64,000 bases of DNA from Chloroflexota bacterium. GTDB lineage: Bacteria > Chloroflexota > Limnocylindria > P2-11E. The stretch's first letter is position 1, and each line of letters opens with the position of its first letter. The notes beneath the pieces were generated by a model. That model saw only the letters and a program-made list of their open reading frames with translations, did no database searches and was not told the DNA's origin. The stretch lies in the NCBI GenBank assembly GCA_016194865.1, contig JACQAT010000007.1, forward strand, positions 62,001-126,000, read 5' to 3'. Positions 35,136 to 42,308 of the stretch are shown one piece after another. The translations under genes and the position numbers were made by a program.

Positions 35136-36242
35136 GTGGACGATCGTTTCGAACGCGCCTGGGCCGCGGGCTTCTTCGATGGCGATGGCTGGGCGTCTCG
35201 CGTGAAATTCGGTCGAGGCGAACAGCGGCATGCCCAGGCGCGGATCAATCAGGCGAGTGAGGGCGGGCCGCCGGAGGCGCTACGCCGCTTCCAGGCCGCG
35301 GTGGGAGGCATCGGCAACATCACTGGTCCGGTCTCGATCATCGGCCGTCGGGACATCTACGCGTGGACGGCGACAGGGTCGCGCGTGCGCACCGTCTGGG
35401 ATGCGCTGCATCCGTGGCTGTGTCCAACGAAGCTCGCGGCAACGGCTCAGGCGGCGGAGGTTCTCGTGCCACTCCATGTGGGGTTGCTCGAACCCGCGGA
35501 GCTCGTCGCCTGGGCGGCAGGATTCTTCGATGCCGAAGGTTGCGTGTCGCTCGTTAGACATCGGAGCCACGAGGGATACTTCTATCCGGAGGCCGCGGTC
35601 ACCCAAAGCTCAGCTTCGGGGCAGCCCGCGGAGCTGTTGCGCTTTCAGCTCGCAGTAAGTGGCCTCGGTCAGATCTACGGACCCTACCGACAGGCTGGCG
35701 CCACAAAGCCGGTCTTCAGGTGGAGGCTCCATCCGCCCGAGCAGATCCGTGCCGTGATGGCGCTCCTTCGGCCACGGTTGGGGATCATGAAGTGCGAGCA
35801 GGCTGATGCCGTGTTCGCGGTCATTGACGGTCAGCCTTCGCTGCCACGGGGGAATCCGGCGTGGGGCAGGCATAAGACACATTGCATCCACGGTCACGAA
35901 TATCGGACGGCGCGAGTTCGCCCGTATCGATCTCGTGGCGTCGGTATCCCGCGTCGTGAGAACAAGCAGTGTCTTGTCTGTTCCCGTGAGCAGGCGCTCG
36001 CAAAGCGTGACGCAAAGAGAAAGGCCGATGGCTTTGACACCATCGGCCTCTCAGAAAGTGCGGCCTTGTACTACTGGCTTGATCGACATAGGTTGGCGAC
36101 GCCGATCGGCGATCCCTGGCAGTACTGCTGTGCAATTCGACGACAAGGCGTGCTCGGACGGGACAGGCGACAAGGGCGCGCGTCGAGGATGAACTCAACC
36201 GCCACCGAAAGCCGATCAGTGATCGGCAGCGGTGGCGGTTGA
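35136..36242 (+). CDS. LAGLIDADG homing-endonuclease-like protein
   Basis: 368 residues, free-standing. Two helices of the LAGLIDADG type: WAAGFFDGDG (residues 9-18) and WAAGFFDAEG (126-135), each with an acidic residue in the catalytic place, so a single-chain two-motif protein. The C-terminal half has CIHGHEY ... CLVC, a zinc-knuckle-like block seen in phage and homing nucleases. GTG 35136 has TATGGT 5 nt upstream. Codon use is visibly less GC-rich than neighbours. The last about 70 codons run through palindromes (36022-36049, 36211-36227) and may not belong to the original gene. Confidence 0.75.
   Translation: MDDRFERAWAAGFFDGDGWASRVKFGRGEQRHAQARINQASEGGPPEALRRFQAAVGGIGNITGPVSIIGRRDIYAWTATGSRVRTVWDALHPWLCPTKLAATAQAAEVLVPLHVGLLEPAELVAWAAGFFDAEGCVSLVRHRSHEGYFYPEAAVTQSSASGQPAELLRFQLAVSGLGQIYGPYRQAGATKPVFRWRLHPPEQIRAVMALLRPRLGIMKCEQADAVFAVIDGQPSLPRGNPAWGRHKTHCIHGHEYRTARVRPYRSRGVGIPRRENKQCLVCSREQALAKRDAKRKADGFDTIGLSESAALYYWLDRHRLATPIGDPWQYCCAIRRQGVLGRDRRQGRASRMNSTATESRSVIGSGGG
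36022..36049. repeat. 10-bp hairpin inside the LAGLIDADG reading frame
   Basis: AGGCCGATGG (36022-36031), 8-nt loop, CCATCGGCCT (36040-36049). Not followed by a T-run. Shares the GCCGAT core with the repeats at 36196 and 40489. Confidence 0.55.
36196..36241. repeat. Long imperfect hairpin / island repeat copy
   Basis: Outer arms CAACCGCCACC (36196-36206) and GGTGGCGGTTG (36231-36241) pair perfectly over 11 bp; inner arms GCCGATCA and TGATCGGC pair over 8 bp. The left half (36196-36218) matches 40489-40511 at 21 of 23 bases. It overlaps the stop of the LAGLIDADG gene and could also terminate transcription. Confidence 0.75.
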
Positions 36243-36263
36243 TGTGGCCAGGGCGGGCGGGCG

Positions 36264-36269
36264 TAGGCT
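36264..36269 (+). promoter_or_regulatory. -10 box TAGGCT, leaderless promoter
   Basis: Ends 6 nt before ATG 36276; no SD precedes the start. Confidence 0.5.
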
Positions 36270-36275
36270 CGTGGC

Positions 36276-36536
36276 ATGGAGGAACGAAGATCGCGCAAGG
36301 ACCTCCAGAACGTCCATGAGCAGCAAATAATCGGCGAGTTGCTGGTGCAACTCGCTGGATCGGGCCGATCAGTCGGCACGCCGATATTCCGGGATGCTCC
36401 GGATTGCGTTGTGCCAATCGACGGGCTCCCAACCTCTGTCGAGCTCGCATGCGGATACGCAGAGGCGGCCGCAGCGCTATGGCAATTCGAGAGCGTGAAG
36501 ACGGTCGACATGGGTGAACCCATACATGAGCTCTAG
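36276..36536 (+). CDS. Hypothetical protein, 86 aa
   Basis: Unrecognised small acidic protein (MEERRSRKDLQNVHEQQIIG ...). Start supported by the TAGGCT box 6 nt upstream. Overlaps the next frame by 11 nt. Lies just after the 36.2 kb repeat, in the accessory region. Toxin-antitoxin-like size and pairing, but no family motif is seen. Confidence 0.5.
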   Translation: MEERRSRKDLQNVHEQQIIGELLVQLAGSGRSVGTPIFRDAPDCVVPIDGLPTSVELACGYAEAAAALWQFESVKTVDMGEPIHEL

Positions 36537-36813
36537 CGGATCGGCCTCGATGGCTTCCGAGCGGGTCGTCGTCGGTTCGCTCGTCGATGAACTTAGGTCG
36601 GCGCTCCAGGCGACACTCGACCATCATTGCCGCAGCGCGTTCGGCCGGTCATACCTGATCCCCGATCCGAGCCATGACGAGCTCGGCGCGTCGCTCGAAC
36701 AGCTCGTCGAGGGCATAGTGGTGCCTGCCGATTGCGGCTTCACCGGCATCTATGTGGCGGTGCCCCGATTCGGAACGCCGCGGCATTTTGCCCATCTGGC
36801 CGGAGCCGCGTGA
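36526..36813 (+). CDS. Hypothetical protein, about 95 aa
   Basis: Possible second gene of a pair with the 86-aa gene. ATG 36526 overlaps its 3' end (an in-frame GTG 36514 is also possible). Sequence (VGSLVDELRSALQATLDHHC ... EQLVEGIVVPADCGF) is weakly coding-like. No function recognised. Confidence 0.4.
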   Translation: MSSSGSASMASERVVVGSLVDELRSALQATLDHHCRSAFGRSYLIPDPSHDELGASLEQLVEGIVVPADCGFTGIYVAVPRFGTPRHFAHLAGAA

Positions 36814-36815
36814 GC

Positions 36816-38219
36816 TCAGGGCAGATGTAGCCCGACGCTCGGCTCGCGGAAGCGGAGGACACGCACGGGGCCTGCGTACTTGGCGTTGCGCGCGTTCCGG
36901 GCCGCGACACCCATCTCGAACAGAGCAGGGTTCAGCTGAGCGGCGAACTGCGCGTAGACGCCGGCCATCGGCGTATCCCGTTCGATCGTCAGCGGGATGT
37001 CGTCTGGGTGGCGCCCGACCGTGAGCGCGATCGCACCGGCGATGTTCGAGCGCGTCGAGCTCTTCTCCAGTTGCCGCTCGAGCGCGCTGGATACCAGGAT
37101 TAACGATCGCTCGGGCACTTGGAAGCCGCCGACGACGAGCACGAACGATGGCTGACCCTGCCGCTGCTTCTTGGAGCTGCGGAGCGCATCGTCCGCCACT
37201 CTGTCGGCCTCCGCCGGCGTGAGGTCCCGGCCATCGCGCAGTTCGTCGGGGACCTTCACCTCGGTGCCGACGCTCTCGCTGCCGACGACGACGCGGAGGT
37301 CGGTGGTGGCGTGCTGCGCGTCTTCTTCGACTAGCTCCACGAAGGCGTTTCCCCAACTGTGGAGCATCCGGTGGGCGGAGAGCACGACGACGTTGTGCGA
37401 ATAGCTGTGGGAGTCGCGCAGGTTCGCGACGATCTTCTTGCCGACCGCGTGACCAGACCAATTGCGCAAGGTGTTGGCCACATGCCGCAGCTCGATGAGC
37501 TCCGGAAGGTATTGCGTCGCACGTTTCTCGCGAACCGCGTCGCGATCGGCCTCGACTGCCTCGACGAGGCGCAAGAGGCGATGCGTGGTCGGACGGCCGG
37601 GTGTCGATCGGCGATCAGCGAAGGGGCGGTAGAAGGGCTCAATGTCGCTCAGCACGTCTTCGTGGTTGAGCGCCGAGGACCAGTGCAGAGCGATCGCGCG
37701 GCGGACGCGCTGGGCGCTCTGCTCCATGGCGCTCCACTCCCAGCGCTCGACCGTATCCGACTGAGCGGGGGCAAGCGGCCGGCGGAAGCCCAGGCGCTCG
37801 AAGAGGCGCTTCGAGCGGGCGTTCTCTGGCGGGATCTCGGCCGTGAGCCGGCGCGCGCCGCGGCTCCTCGCCCAGGTGACCACAGCATCGAGGACCTCGC
37901 GACCGTAACGCTCGTCCCAGAGGTCTTCGGCGATCTCGATGAAGGCGACGTACGCATGGTCCGCGCTCTTGTTGTCCCAGTCGATCGCAACAAAGCCAAT
38001 CATGTCGTGCTGACCGTGCTCGATCACGAACATGAAGCGTGTGGCCGGGTGCTCGAGCAGAACGCCAGCGGAGATGCGCAGCTGCGCGATGTCGTAGCCA
38101 CGGCGTGCGCTCCACGCGGGCTGACCCGCCCGAATGGCGCGTGCGTCGGCCTCCGAGACCAGATGCAGCGTCAGCCGCGTCGTGTAGATCGCCTCTGTCG
38201 GCGCGACGGCGGTCATCAC
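36816..38219 (-). CDS. GNAT acetyltransferase fused to an uncharacterised C-terminal domain
   Basis: 467 residues. N-terminal about 1-165 is a RimJ/RimL-like GNAT domain (TTRLTLHLVSEADARAI ... IEIAEDLWDERYGREVLDAVVTWA ... NARSKRLFERLGFRRP). The remaining 300 residues are unrelated to acetyltransferases: a helical part (LRLVEAVEADRDAVREKR), then strands with VVVGSESVGTEVKVPDEL, followed by SFVLVVGGFQVP. The E-x-K within a strand after an acidic region resembles PD-(D/E)xK nuclease cores, an inference only. The length and fusion are unusual. Lies inside the repeat-bracketed region. Confidence 0.8.
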   Translation of the reverse strand: MMTAVAPTEAIYTTRLTLHLVSEADARAIRAGQPAWSARRGYDIAQLRISAGVLLEHPATRFMFVIEHGQHDMIGFVAIDWDNKSADHAYVAFIEIAEDLWDERYGREVLDAVVTWARSRGARRLTAEIPPENARSKRLFERLGFRRPLAPAQSDTVERWEWSAMEQSAQRVRRAIALHWSSALNHEDVLSDIEPFYRPFADRRSTPGRPTTHRLLRLVEAVEADRDAVREKRATQYLPELIELRHVANTLRNWSGHAVGKKIVANLRDSHSYSHNVVVLSAHRMLHSWGNAFVELVEEDAQHATTDLRVVVGSESVGTEVKVPDELRDGRDLTPAEADRVADDALRSSKKQRQGQPSFVLVVGGFQVPERSLILVSSALERQLEKSSTRSNIAGAIALTVGRHPDDIPLTIERDTPMAGVYAQFAAQLNPALFEMGVAARNARNAKYAGPVRVLRFREPSVGLHLP

Positions 38220-38226
38220 GCTGCCA

Positions 38227-39405
38227 TCACGAGCAGCCGTGGTTCGCTTTCACGGTGTTCCAGATCGCCTGGGCCTGGTTCATCACGTCCTGCGCCGATG
38301 CGAAGACCGATGCGTCGGTGGCTCGGAGCGACGCGAGCTGTGTCGCGACCGAGGTGGCCGTAGACCGGTAGGTGTCGATTGTGGCCTGCTCGACGCCCGG
38401 CGCGAGAACGCCGCTCACGCTGAGGGGTGAGGCCGCGATCGCGTCGGCCAGCGCTTTGGCGGCTTGCTGCGTCTCGGCGACCCGCTGCTCGATGACGCTG
38501 AGGTTGGTCGTGATGGTCTGGGCGACCCTGGCGAAGCTGTTGCGGTCGTACACGAGCGAGGTGTTGAAGTCGTAGGCCATCGAGGTCATGAAGTCGTACC
38601 GGGCGGTGGTGCAGGCTCCGTACTTGTCCAGAGGCTCGCGGGAGTCCTTCTGAAACGTAGCGAAGTCCGCTTGGAGCTGCGTGAGGTCGCTCTGCTCGCC
38701 TTTGATGCTCGACGCGGCGTCGAGGATCTGGCTCTTGCGGTTGGCGGTTCCGCTGTTCAGCTGATTGATCATCGACTGAAGCTCCGCGGAGCGATCGCGT
38801 ACGGCTTGCACCAGCGCGGCGTTGCGGTCGTCTTGGGCCTTCTTGTCGGCTGCTGCTCGGTCCGCTGCGGTCTTGGCGAGAGCGAGCTCGAGCTGCCAGG
38901 CGGTGAGCGCGTCGTTGAACGCCGCCTGGGAGGCCGCCCGGTAGGTCGCGGTCTGCAGCTGCCCGGTCTTGTCCGGGTAGGTCAGCGCGATCTGGTCACC
39001 ACTGCGCCTTCCACTGAACGAGATGCCGGTCGTGCCGAGGAACGAGCCGGTCGTGATCGTGAGCGCGGATCCACCATCGGTCGTGCCGGTGACCGGGTTG
39101 GTCGTCGCCTTCGTGTTGCCCTTCCCGTCGGGTTCCACGCTGATCAGCGATCCCGAGACGCTCGTCCCAGACTGGGTCAGGCTGATCCAGCCCATCCAGT
39201 ACGGACGCTGGTCGGTCATGAAGTTCCCCGTGAAGTCGCTCGGCCCCCGCTCAACGGTCGTCGAAACGCGGTTCGTCGGCGATGCCGAAGCGACGACCGC
39301 CGCGCTGGCGGTGCTGGCGCTGCCGGAGGTGGCGGCGCCGCTGCCGCACGCGGCGATGAGCGCGGCGCCCAGCACGAGCGAAAGCGCTGAAGTCTTCGGT
39401 CTCAC
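38227..39405 (-). CDS. Lipoprotein with coiled-coil segment
   Basis: 392 residues. Signal peptide with lipobox (LVLGAALIAACGSG), a Ser/Thr/Ala-rich linker, a beta-rich domain (ITTGSFLGTTGISFSGRRSG) and a long helical coiled-coil region (AFNDALTAWQLELALAKTAADRAAADKKAQDDRNAAL) through the C-terminal half. Surface-anchored; function unknown. GTG 39405 has GGAGGAAGG upstream and TAGCAT further back (39429-39424). Confidence 0.75.
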   Translation of the reverse strand: MRPKTSALSLVLGAALIAACGSGAATSGSASTASAAVVASASPTNRVSTTVERGPSDFTGNFMTDQRPYWMGWISLTQSGTSVSGSLISVEPDGKGNTKATTNPVTGTTDGGSALTITTGSFLGTTGISFSGRRSGDQIALTYPDKTGQLQTATYRAASQAAFNDALTAWQLELALAKTAADRAAADKKAQDDRNAALVQAVRDRSAELQSMINQLNSGTANRKSQILDAASSIKGEQSDLTQLQADFATFQKDSREPLDKYGACTTARYDFMTSMAYDFNTSLVYDRNSFARVAQTITTNLSVIEQRVAETQQAAKALADAIAASPLSVSGVLAPGVEQATIDTYRSTATSVATQLASLRATDASVFASAQDVMNQAQAIWNTVKANHGCS

Positions 39406-39440
39406 GGCCCTTCCTCCGCAGCAATGCTAGAGCGACGCCC

Positions 39441-39446
39441 TAGCCT
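39441..39446 (+). promoter_or_regulatory. -10 box TAGCCT, leaderless promoter
   Basis: Ends 6 nt before ATG 39453; no SD before the start. Confidence 0.5.
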
Positions 39447-39452
39447 GATTGC

Positions 39453-39971
39453 ATGGATTTCACGGGCGTCCTGCCTGGCGTCGCCGGACGCGCTCTGGGA
39501 TGGGCATGGGACCACCTGACGCATCGGCGCGAGCGCGAGCTGCAACGCCCGCTGACGCTCGAGATGCGCTCGATCCTCTTCGCCCTGCGCGAGGCCGCGA
39601 TGCTCTTGATGGCGACCAGCGTCCGTCGCGGAGCGGCGAAGAGCCCCGCGGAGGTCGACGCGGCGAATCGCGCCATGGTGGGAAGCTGGGTCGAATACGA
39701 GACGCTCTGGAAGGCACGGCTGCCGCGGTATCGTGAGCTCAACGATCTGCTCCCGCAGTACGACACGCGTGCCGAACGCACGGCGGCCGCCACGTACAAC
39801 GTCGGTCGCCGCATCGGTAACGTCGTGGGCTCGACTCCGAGTGCTGACGTGGGCGACCACTTCGCGGCGCTCCATGAGGCGATCCTCGAGTGGATCACCG
39901 CGATCGGTCGCGATCTTGGACAGAAGACCACGCTTCGCACGCGGACCGAAGGACAGGCGCGCCGACGCTAG
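39453..39971 (+). CDS. Hypothetical helical protein, 172 aa
   Basis: Unrecognised, predicted all-helical: VAGRALGWAWDHLTHRRERELQRPLTLEMRSILFALREA. First of two adjacent small genes (next starts directly after its TAG). Leaderless start supported by TAGCCT. Possible membrane association at the N-terminus is weak. Confidence 0.55.
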   Translation: MDFTGVLPGVAGRALGWAWDHLTHRRERELQRPLTLEMRSILFALREAAMLLMATSVRRGAAKSPAEVDAANRAMVGSWVEYETLWKARLPRYRELNDLLPQYDTRAERTAAATYNVGRRIGNVVGSTPSADVGDHFAALHEAILEWITAIGRDLGQKTTLRTRTEGQARRR

Positions 39972-40430
39972 ATGTCGAACATCGTTCAGCGGCTGGAAGC
40001 GTTCAACCGCGATCTCGCGGAGTACCGCGGGATCATTTCGGATGTCGGTCGGCGCGCTCCTGGTGAGGACTGGTACGGAGCGGCGATCCCGGCGGAGCGA
40101 CAGCGGCTGGACGAACTGTGTGCGCGCATCGCCGAGCAGTACGGCGGGCTGCACGAGGCGATCGTCGAGGCGCTGGGACACGAGCCGCTTGTTGAGCAGT
40201 ACGGCATCGTCGGCGGCGACCTGTTCATACTCGCGGCCGAGAATCCTGCGGCTAACCCCTGGCTCACCGCGATCATGGAGATGAGCGGACCCGCCGTCCT
40301 TCAGGCAATCGGGTACCACCGCGCGCGCCGGCGCAGCGCCATTTGGCGCGGAGCGGCGCGCGCGTACGGCGAGCTCAAGGACTTGGCGCGCATCATCGCG
40401 GAGTACCTGAAGATCGCACGTCCGGGCTGA
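39972..40430 (+). CDS. Hypothetical helical protein, 152 aa
   Basis: Begins immediately after the preceding stop (TAG-ATG). Helical, charged (IVQRLEAFNRDLAEYRGIISDVG; RRRSAIWRGAARAYGELKDLARIIAEYLK). Similar size and helical style to its neighbour, but no clear homology is visible. Function unknown. Confidence 0.55.
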   Translation: MSNIVQRLEAFNRDLAEYRGIISDVGRRAPGEDWYGAAIPAERQRLDELCARIAEQYGGLHEAIVEALGHEPLVEQYGIVGGDLFILAAENPAANPWLTAIMEMSGPAVLQAIGYHRARRRSAIWRGAARAYGELKDLARIIAEYLKIARPG

Positions 40431-40731
40431 GGCCCGCGTGGGGTGATCTACGGCTGAAGGAATTCCAGAAGCGCAAGATGCTCAGCGCCAACCGCCAACG
40501 AACGCCGATCAACTGACCGGCTCCAACCGCCAACGAACGCCGATGACGGGCCGTGTCGGCGACATTGATCGCGAAAGATTGGCGGCTGGCGTAATCGCCA
40601 AACTATGCCGATCAGACCTTTCGGGCCGAATGCACATCACTCGAGGTGGTGCAACCGCCATTCAATAACGATCACCCCGCCTTTCGACGGGGTGATCGCG
40701 AGTCACCGCCAAACTATGCCGATCAGACCAA
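40431..40731. repeat. Intergenic block of degenerate repeats and hairpins
   Basis: About 300 bp without a gene. 40488-40509 recurs exactly at 40523-40544 (35-bp step). CGCCAAACTATGCCGATCAGACC-type segments at 40596-40618 and 40707-40729 are identical over 23 bases. A partial inverted copy (TTGGCGGCTGG) lies at 40579-40589. All share a CCGCCAA ... GCCGATCA core also found at 36196. Spacing is irregular, so it is not a CRISPR array. Confidence 0.8.
40669..40698 (-). terminator. Strong hairpin downstream of ferredoxin gene
   Basis: CGATCACCCCG (40669-40679), 8-nt loop, CGGGGTGATCG (40688-40698), 11 bp perfect. On the minus strand it is followed by TTATTGAA, a weak T-rich tail, so it probably terminates the ferredoxin transcript. 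Confidence 0.6.
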
Positions 40732-40974
40732 CTACTTGTTGAAGTAGGCCTTATTGATCTCGATGTAGTTCTTCCACTTATCGGGGACAGCGTCCTCAGG
40801 GAAGATCGCGCTCACCGGGCACACCGACTCGCATGCGCCGCAGTCGATGCACTCGTCGGGATGGATGTAGTACATGTTGTCCGCGTCCGTCGTATAGATA
40901 CAGTCGACAGGGCAGACATCTACGCAACTTGCATCTTTAACGGTGATGCAGGGCTCTGTGATCACGTAGGCCAT
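40732..40974 (-). CDS. fdxA: Ferredoxin, 7Fe/8Fe (FdxA-like)
   Basis: 80-residue electron carrier: ITEPCITVKDASCVDVCPVDCI for the first cluster and CIDCGACESVCPVSAIF for the second. The pattern fits a 3Fe-4S/4Fe-4S or two-4Fe protein of the actinobacterial FdxA type. SD AGAGGTGG precedes ATG 40974. Probable partner for the AOR and other oxidoreductases. Confidence 0.93.
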   Translation of the reverse strand: MAYVITEPCITVKDASCVDVCPVDCIYTTDADNMYYIHPDECIDCGACESVCPVSAIFPEDAVPDKWKNYIEINKAYFNK

Positions 40975-41058
40975 CTGGCGTAACCACCTCTTCGGATTCT
41001 TCCGGAGCCCACTTGCGCGGTCCCTCCAGCCGTTGCGAAGGTTATCATCGCCGCACCG

Positions 41059-41430
41059 ATGAGCGAAACCGCCGAGTTCCCCTTGCCCGCCGATGTGACC
41101 GAGGAAGAGCGCGAGACCGCGAAGCGCGAGATCGGCAGGCACACGACCGTCACCGAGGCCAAGGAGCGGGTCGTCCGCTTCGAGGGCGAGCTCATCGGTC
41201 AGACCGGCCCGATCTGGCACTTCCAATACACACGCATGTACAAGCTGCCCAAGGGGTATCTCGTCGCGGCCCACGACCTGCGCGAGGGGATCAGGGTCGC
41301 CTTCGCGGACGATCCGGCGAAGCTCTCCGCGTCCTTCGACCAGGAGGCCGTGCGCGAGTTCATCGACGACGAGCTGCGCTTCCGGAAAGTCCTCCCCGAC
41401 GAGCACCGAGCCGAGCAGCCGGTCTCGTAA
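41059..41430 (+). CDS. Hypothetical protein, 123 aa
   Basis: Unrecognised soluble protein: helical acidic N-terminus (TEEERETAKREIGRHTTVTEAKERVVRF), then a strand-rich centre (GPIWHFQYTRMYKLPKGYLVAAHDL). Start supported by TATCAT at 41043-41048. Divergent from the ferredoxin gene. Its 3' end overlaps an open DUF309 frame. Confidence 0.65.
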   Translation: MSETAEFPLPADVTEEERETAKREIGRHTTVTEAKERVVRFEGELIGQTGPIWHFQYTRMYKLPKGYLVAAHDLREGIRVAFADDPAKLSASFDQEAVREFIDDELRFRKVLPDEHRAEQPVS

Positions 41431-41866
41431 GGCGGCCCGCCCGCCGAAGCGCGCGCCGGCGGGCGCGACCGACGAGCCGGACCGCGCCCGCTGCTCAGAT
41501 CCGCCGCCCCCGGAGCTGCTGCGCGGCATCGAAGAATTCAACCGCGGCGCGTTCTTCGAGCAGCATGAGACGCTCGAGCTCCTCTGGCGCGCGACGCCGT
41601 CACCGATCCGCGGTCTCTACCACGGAGTTCTACAGATCGGGGTCGGCTTCCATCACTGGCGCAACGGCAACTTCCACGGTGCCTCGGTGCTGCTCGAGGA
41701 AGGGATCGCGCGCCTGCGGCCCTTCGCGCCGTCGTGCCAGACCATCGATGTCGCGTCGCTCGTCGATGCCGCGACGCGTGCGCGCGCGACGCTGCTCGAT
41801 CTCGGTGAAGCGCGGATGACCGAGTTCGATCTCGCGAACGCGCCAAAGATCGCGCGCCGGGGCTAG
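41390..41866 (+). CDS. DUF309 family protein with no conventional start codon
   Basis: The frame from about 41390 to TAG 41866 encodes a Pro/Ala/Arg linker, then the DUF309 signature: IEEFNRGAFFEQHETLELLW, YHGVLQIGVGFHHWRNGNFHGA. Third-position GC is uniformly high from 41390 on. No ATG, GTG or TTG is in frame within the linker or for some 150 bp upstream. CTG 41516 or 41519, or a +1 shift from the upstream gene, could provide initiation. A sequence error is also possible. The left end is approximate. Shares CTAG with the convergent gene. Confidence 0.75.
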   Translation, partial: SSPTSTEPSSRSRKAARPPKRAPAGATDEPDRARCSDPPPPELLRGIEEFNRGAFFEQHETLELLWRATPSPIRGLYHGVLQIGVGFHHWRNGNFHGASVLLEEGIARLRPFAPSCQTIDVASLVDAATRARATLLDLGEARMTEFDLANAPKIARRG

Positions 41867-42195
41867 CTCTTCGCGGCGCTCTCGCCGTCCTGGCGCGGGA
41901 GCGGGAACTCCGCGGCCTTGAAGTCGGGCTGATCCCAGCCGAGCAGCGTGTGCGGCGGGAGGTTCACCGCCTCGACGCCGCGTAGGTCTGGGATCGCCTC
42001 GCGCAGCACGCGCTCGATCCCGCTCTTCAGCTGCAGCGACGCGACGAGGCGGCTGGTGCGCGGACGCGTGAGCGTGAGGACGATCTGCGCGATCCCGTCC
42101 TCCACCCCCTGGAGCTCGGCATGACCGCCGCTTCGCTCGAGGTACGGCGATATCTCCGCGAGCTTCGCGCGCACCTGCTCCTCGACCCCTGCCAT
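41863..42195 (-). CDS. NifU C-terminal-domain-like protein lacking the Cys pair
   Basis: 110 residues. The segment LKSGIERVLREAIPDLRGVEAVNLP aligns with the NifU/NfuA Fe-S scaffold domain, and GGHAELQGVEDGIAQIVLTL matches the strand before it. The scaffold's CxxC is missing: the loop reads LTRPRTSRLVAS. It therefore cannot hold a cluster in the usual way. Start ATG 42195 has TAGACT 7 nt upstream. Confidence 0.78.
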   Translation of the reverse strand: MAGVEEQVRAKLAEISPYLERSGGHAELQGVEDGIAQIVLTLTRPRTSRLVASLQLKSGIERVLREAIPDLRGVEAVNLPPHTLLGWDQPDFKAAEFPLPRQDGESAAKS

Positions 42196-42202
42196 CGCGC
42201 CG

Positions 42203-42208
42203 AGTCTA
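42203..42208 (-). promoter_or_regulatory. -10 box TAGACT, leaderless promoter
   Basis: Minus-strand TAGACT, 7 nt before ATG 42195. No SD. Confidence 0.6.
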
Positions 42209-42308
42209 CCGAGCGCACCCGCGACGGGTCCGGCACCATCTGCCCGACCTGCGTCCCGATAGGCCGTTAGGACCGGCGACCCAGCGACGCGCGCGTGAGG
42301 GCGCTCGG

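Noticed and set aside
36196-36241. Ordinary rho-independent terminator
   Set aside because: No T-run, and the left half matches a repeat 4.3 kb away; treated as a repeat that may also terminate.
40488-40729. CRISPR array
   Set aside because: Only two identical copies of each variant, irregular spacing, one inverted copy, and no cas gene.
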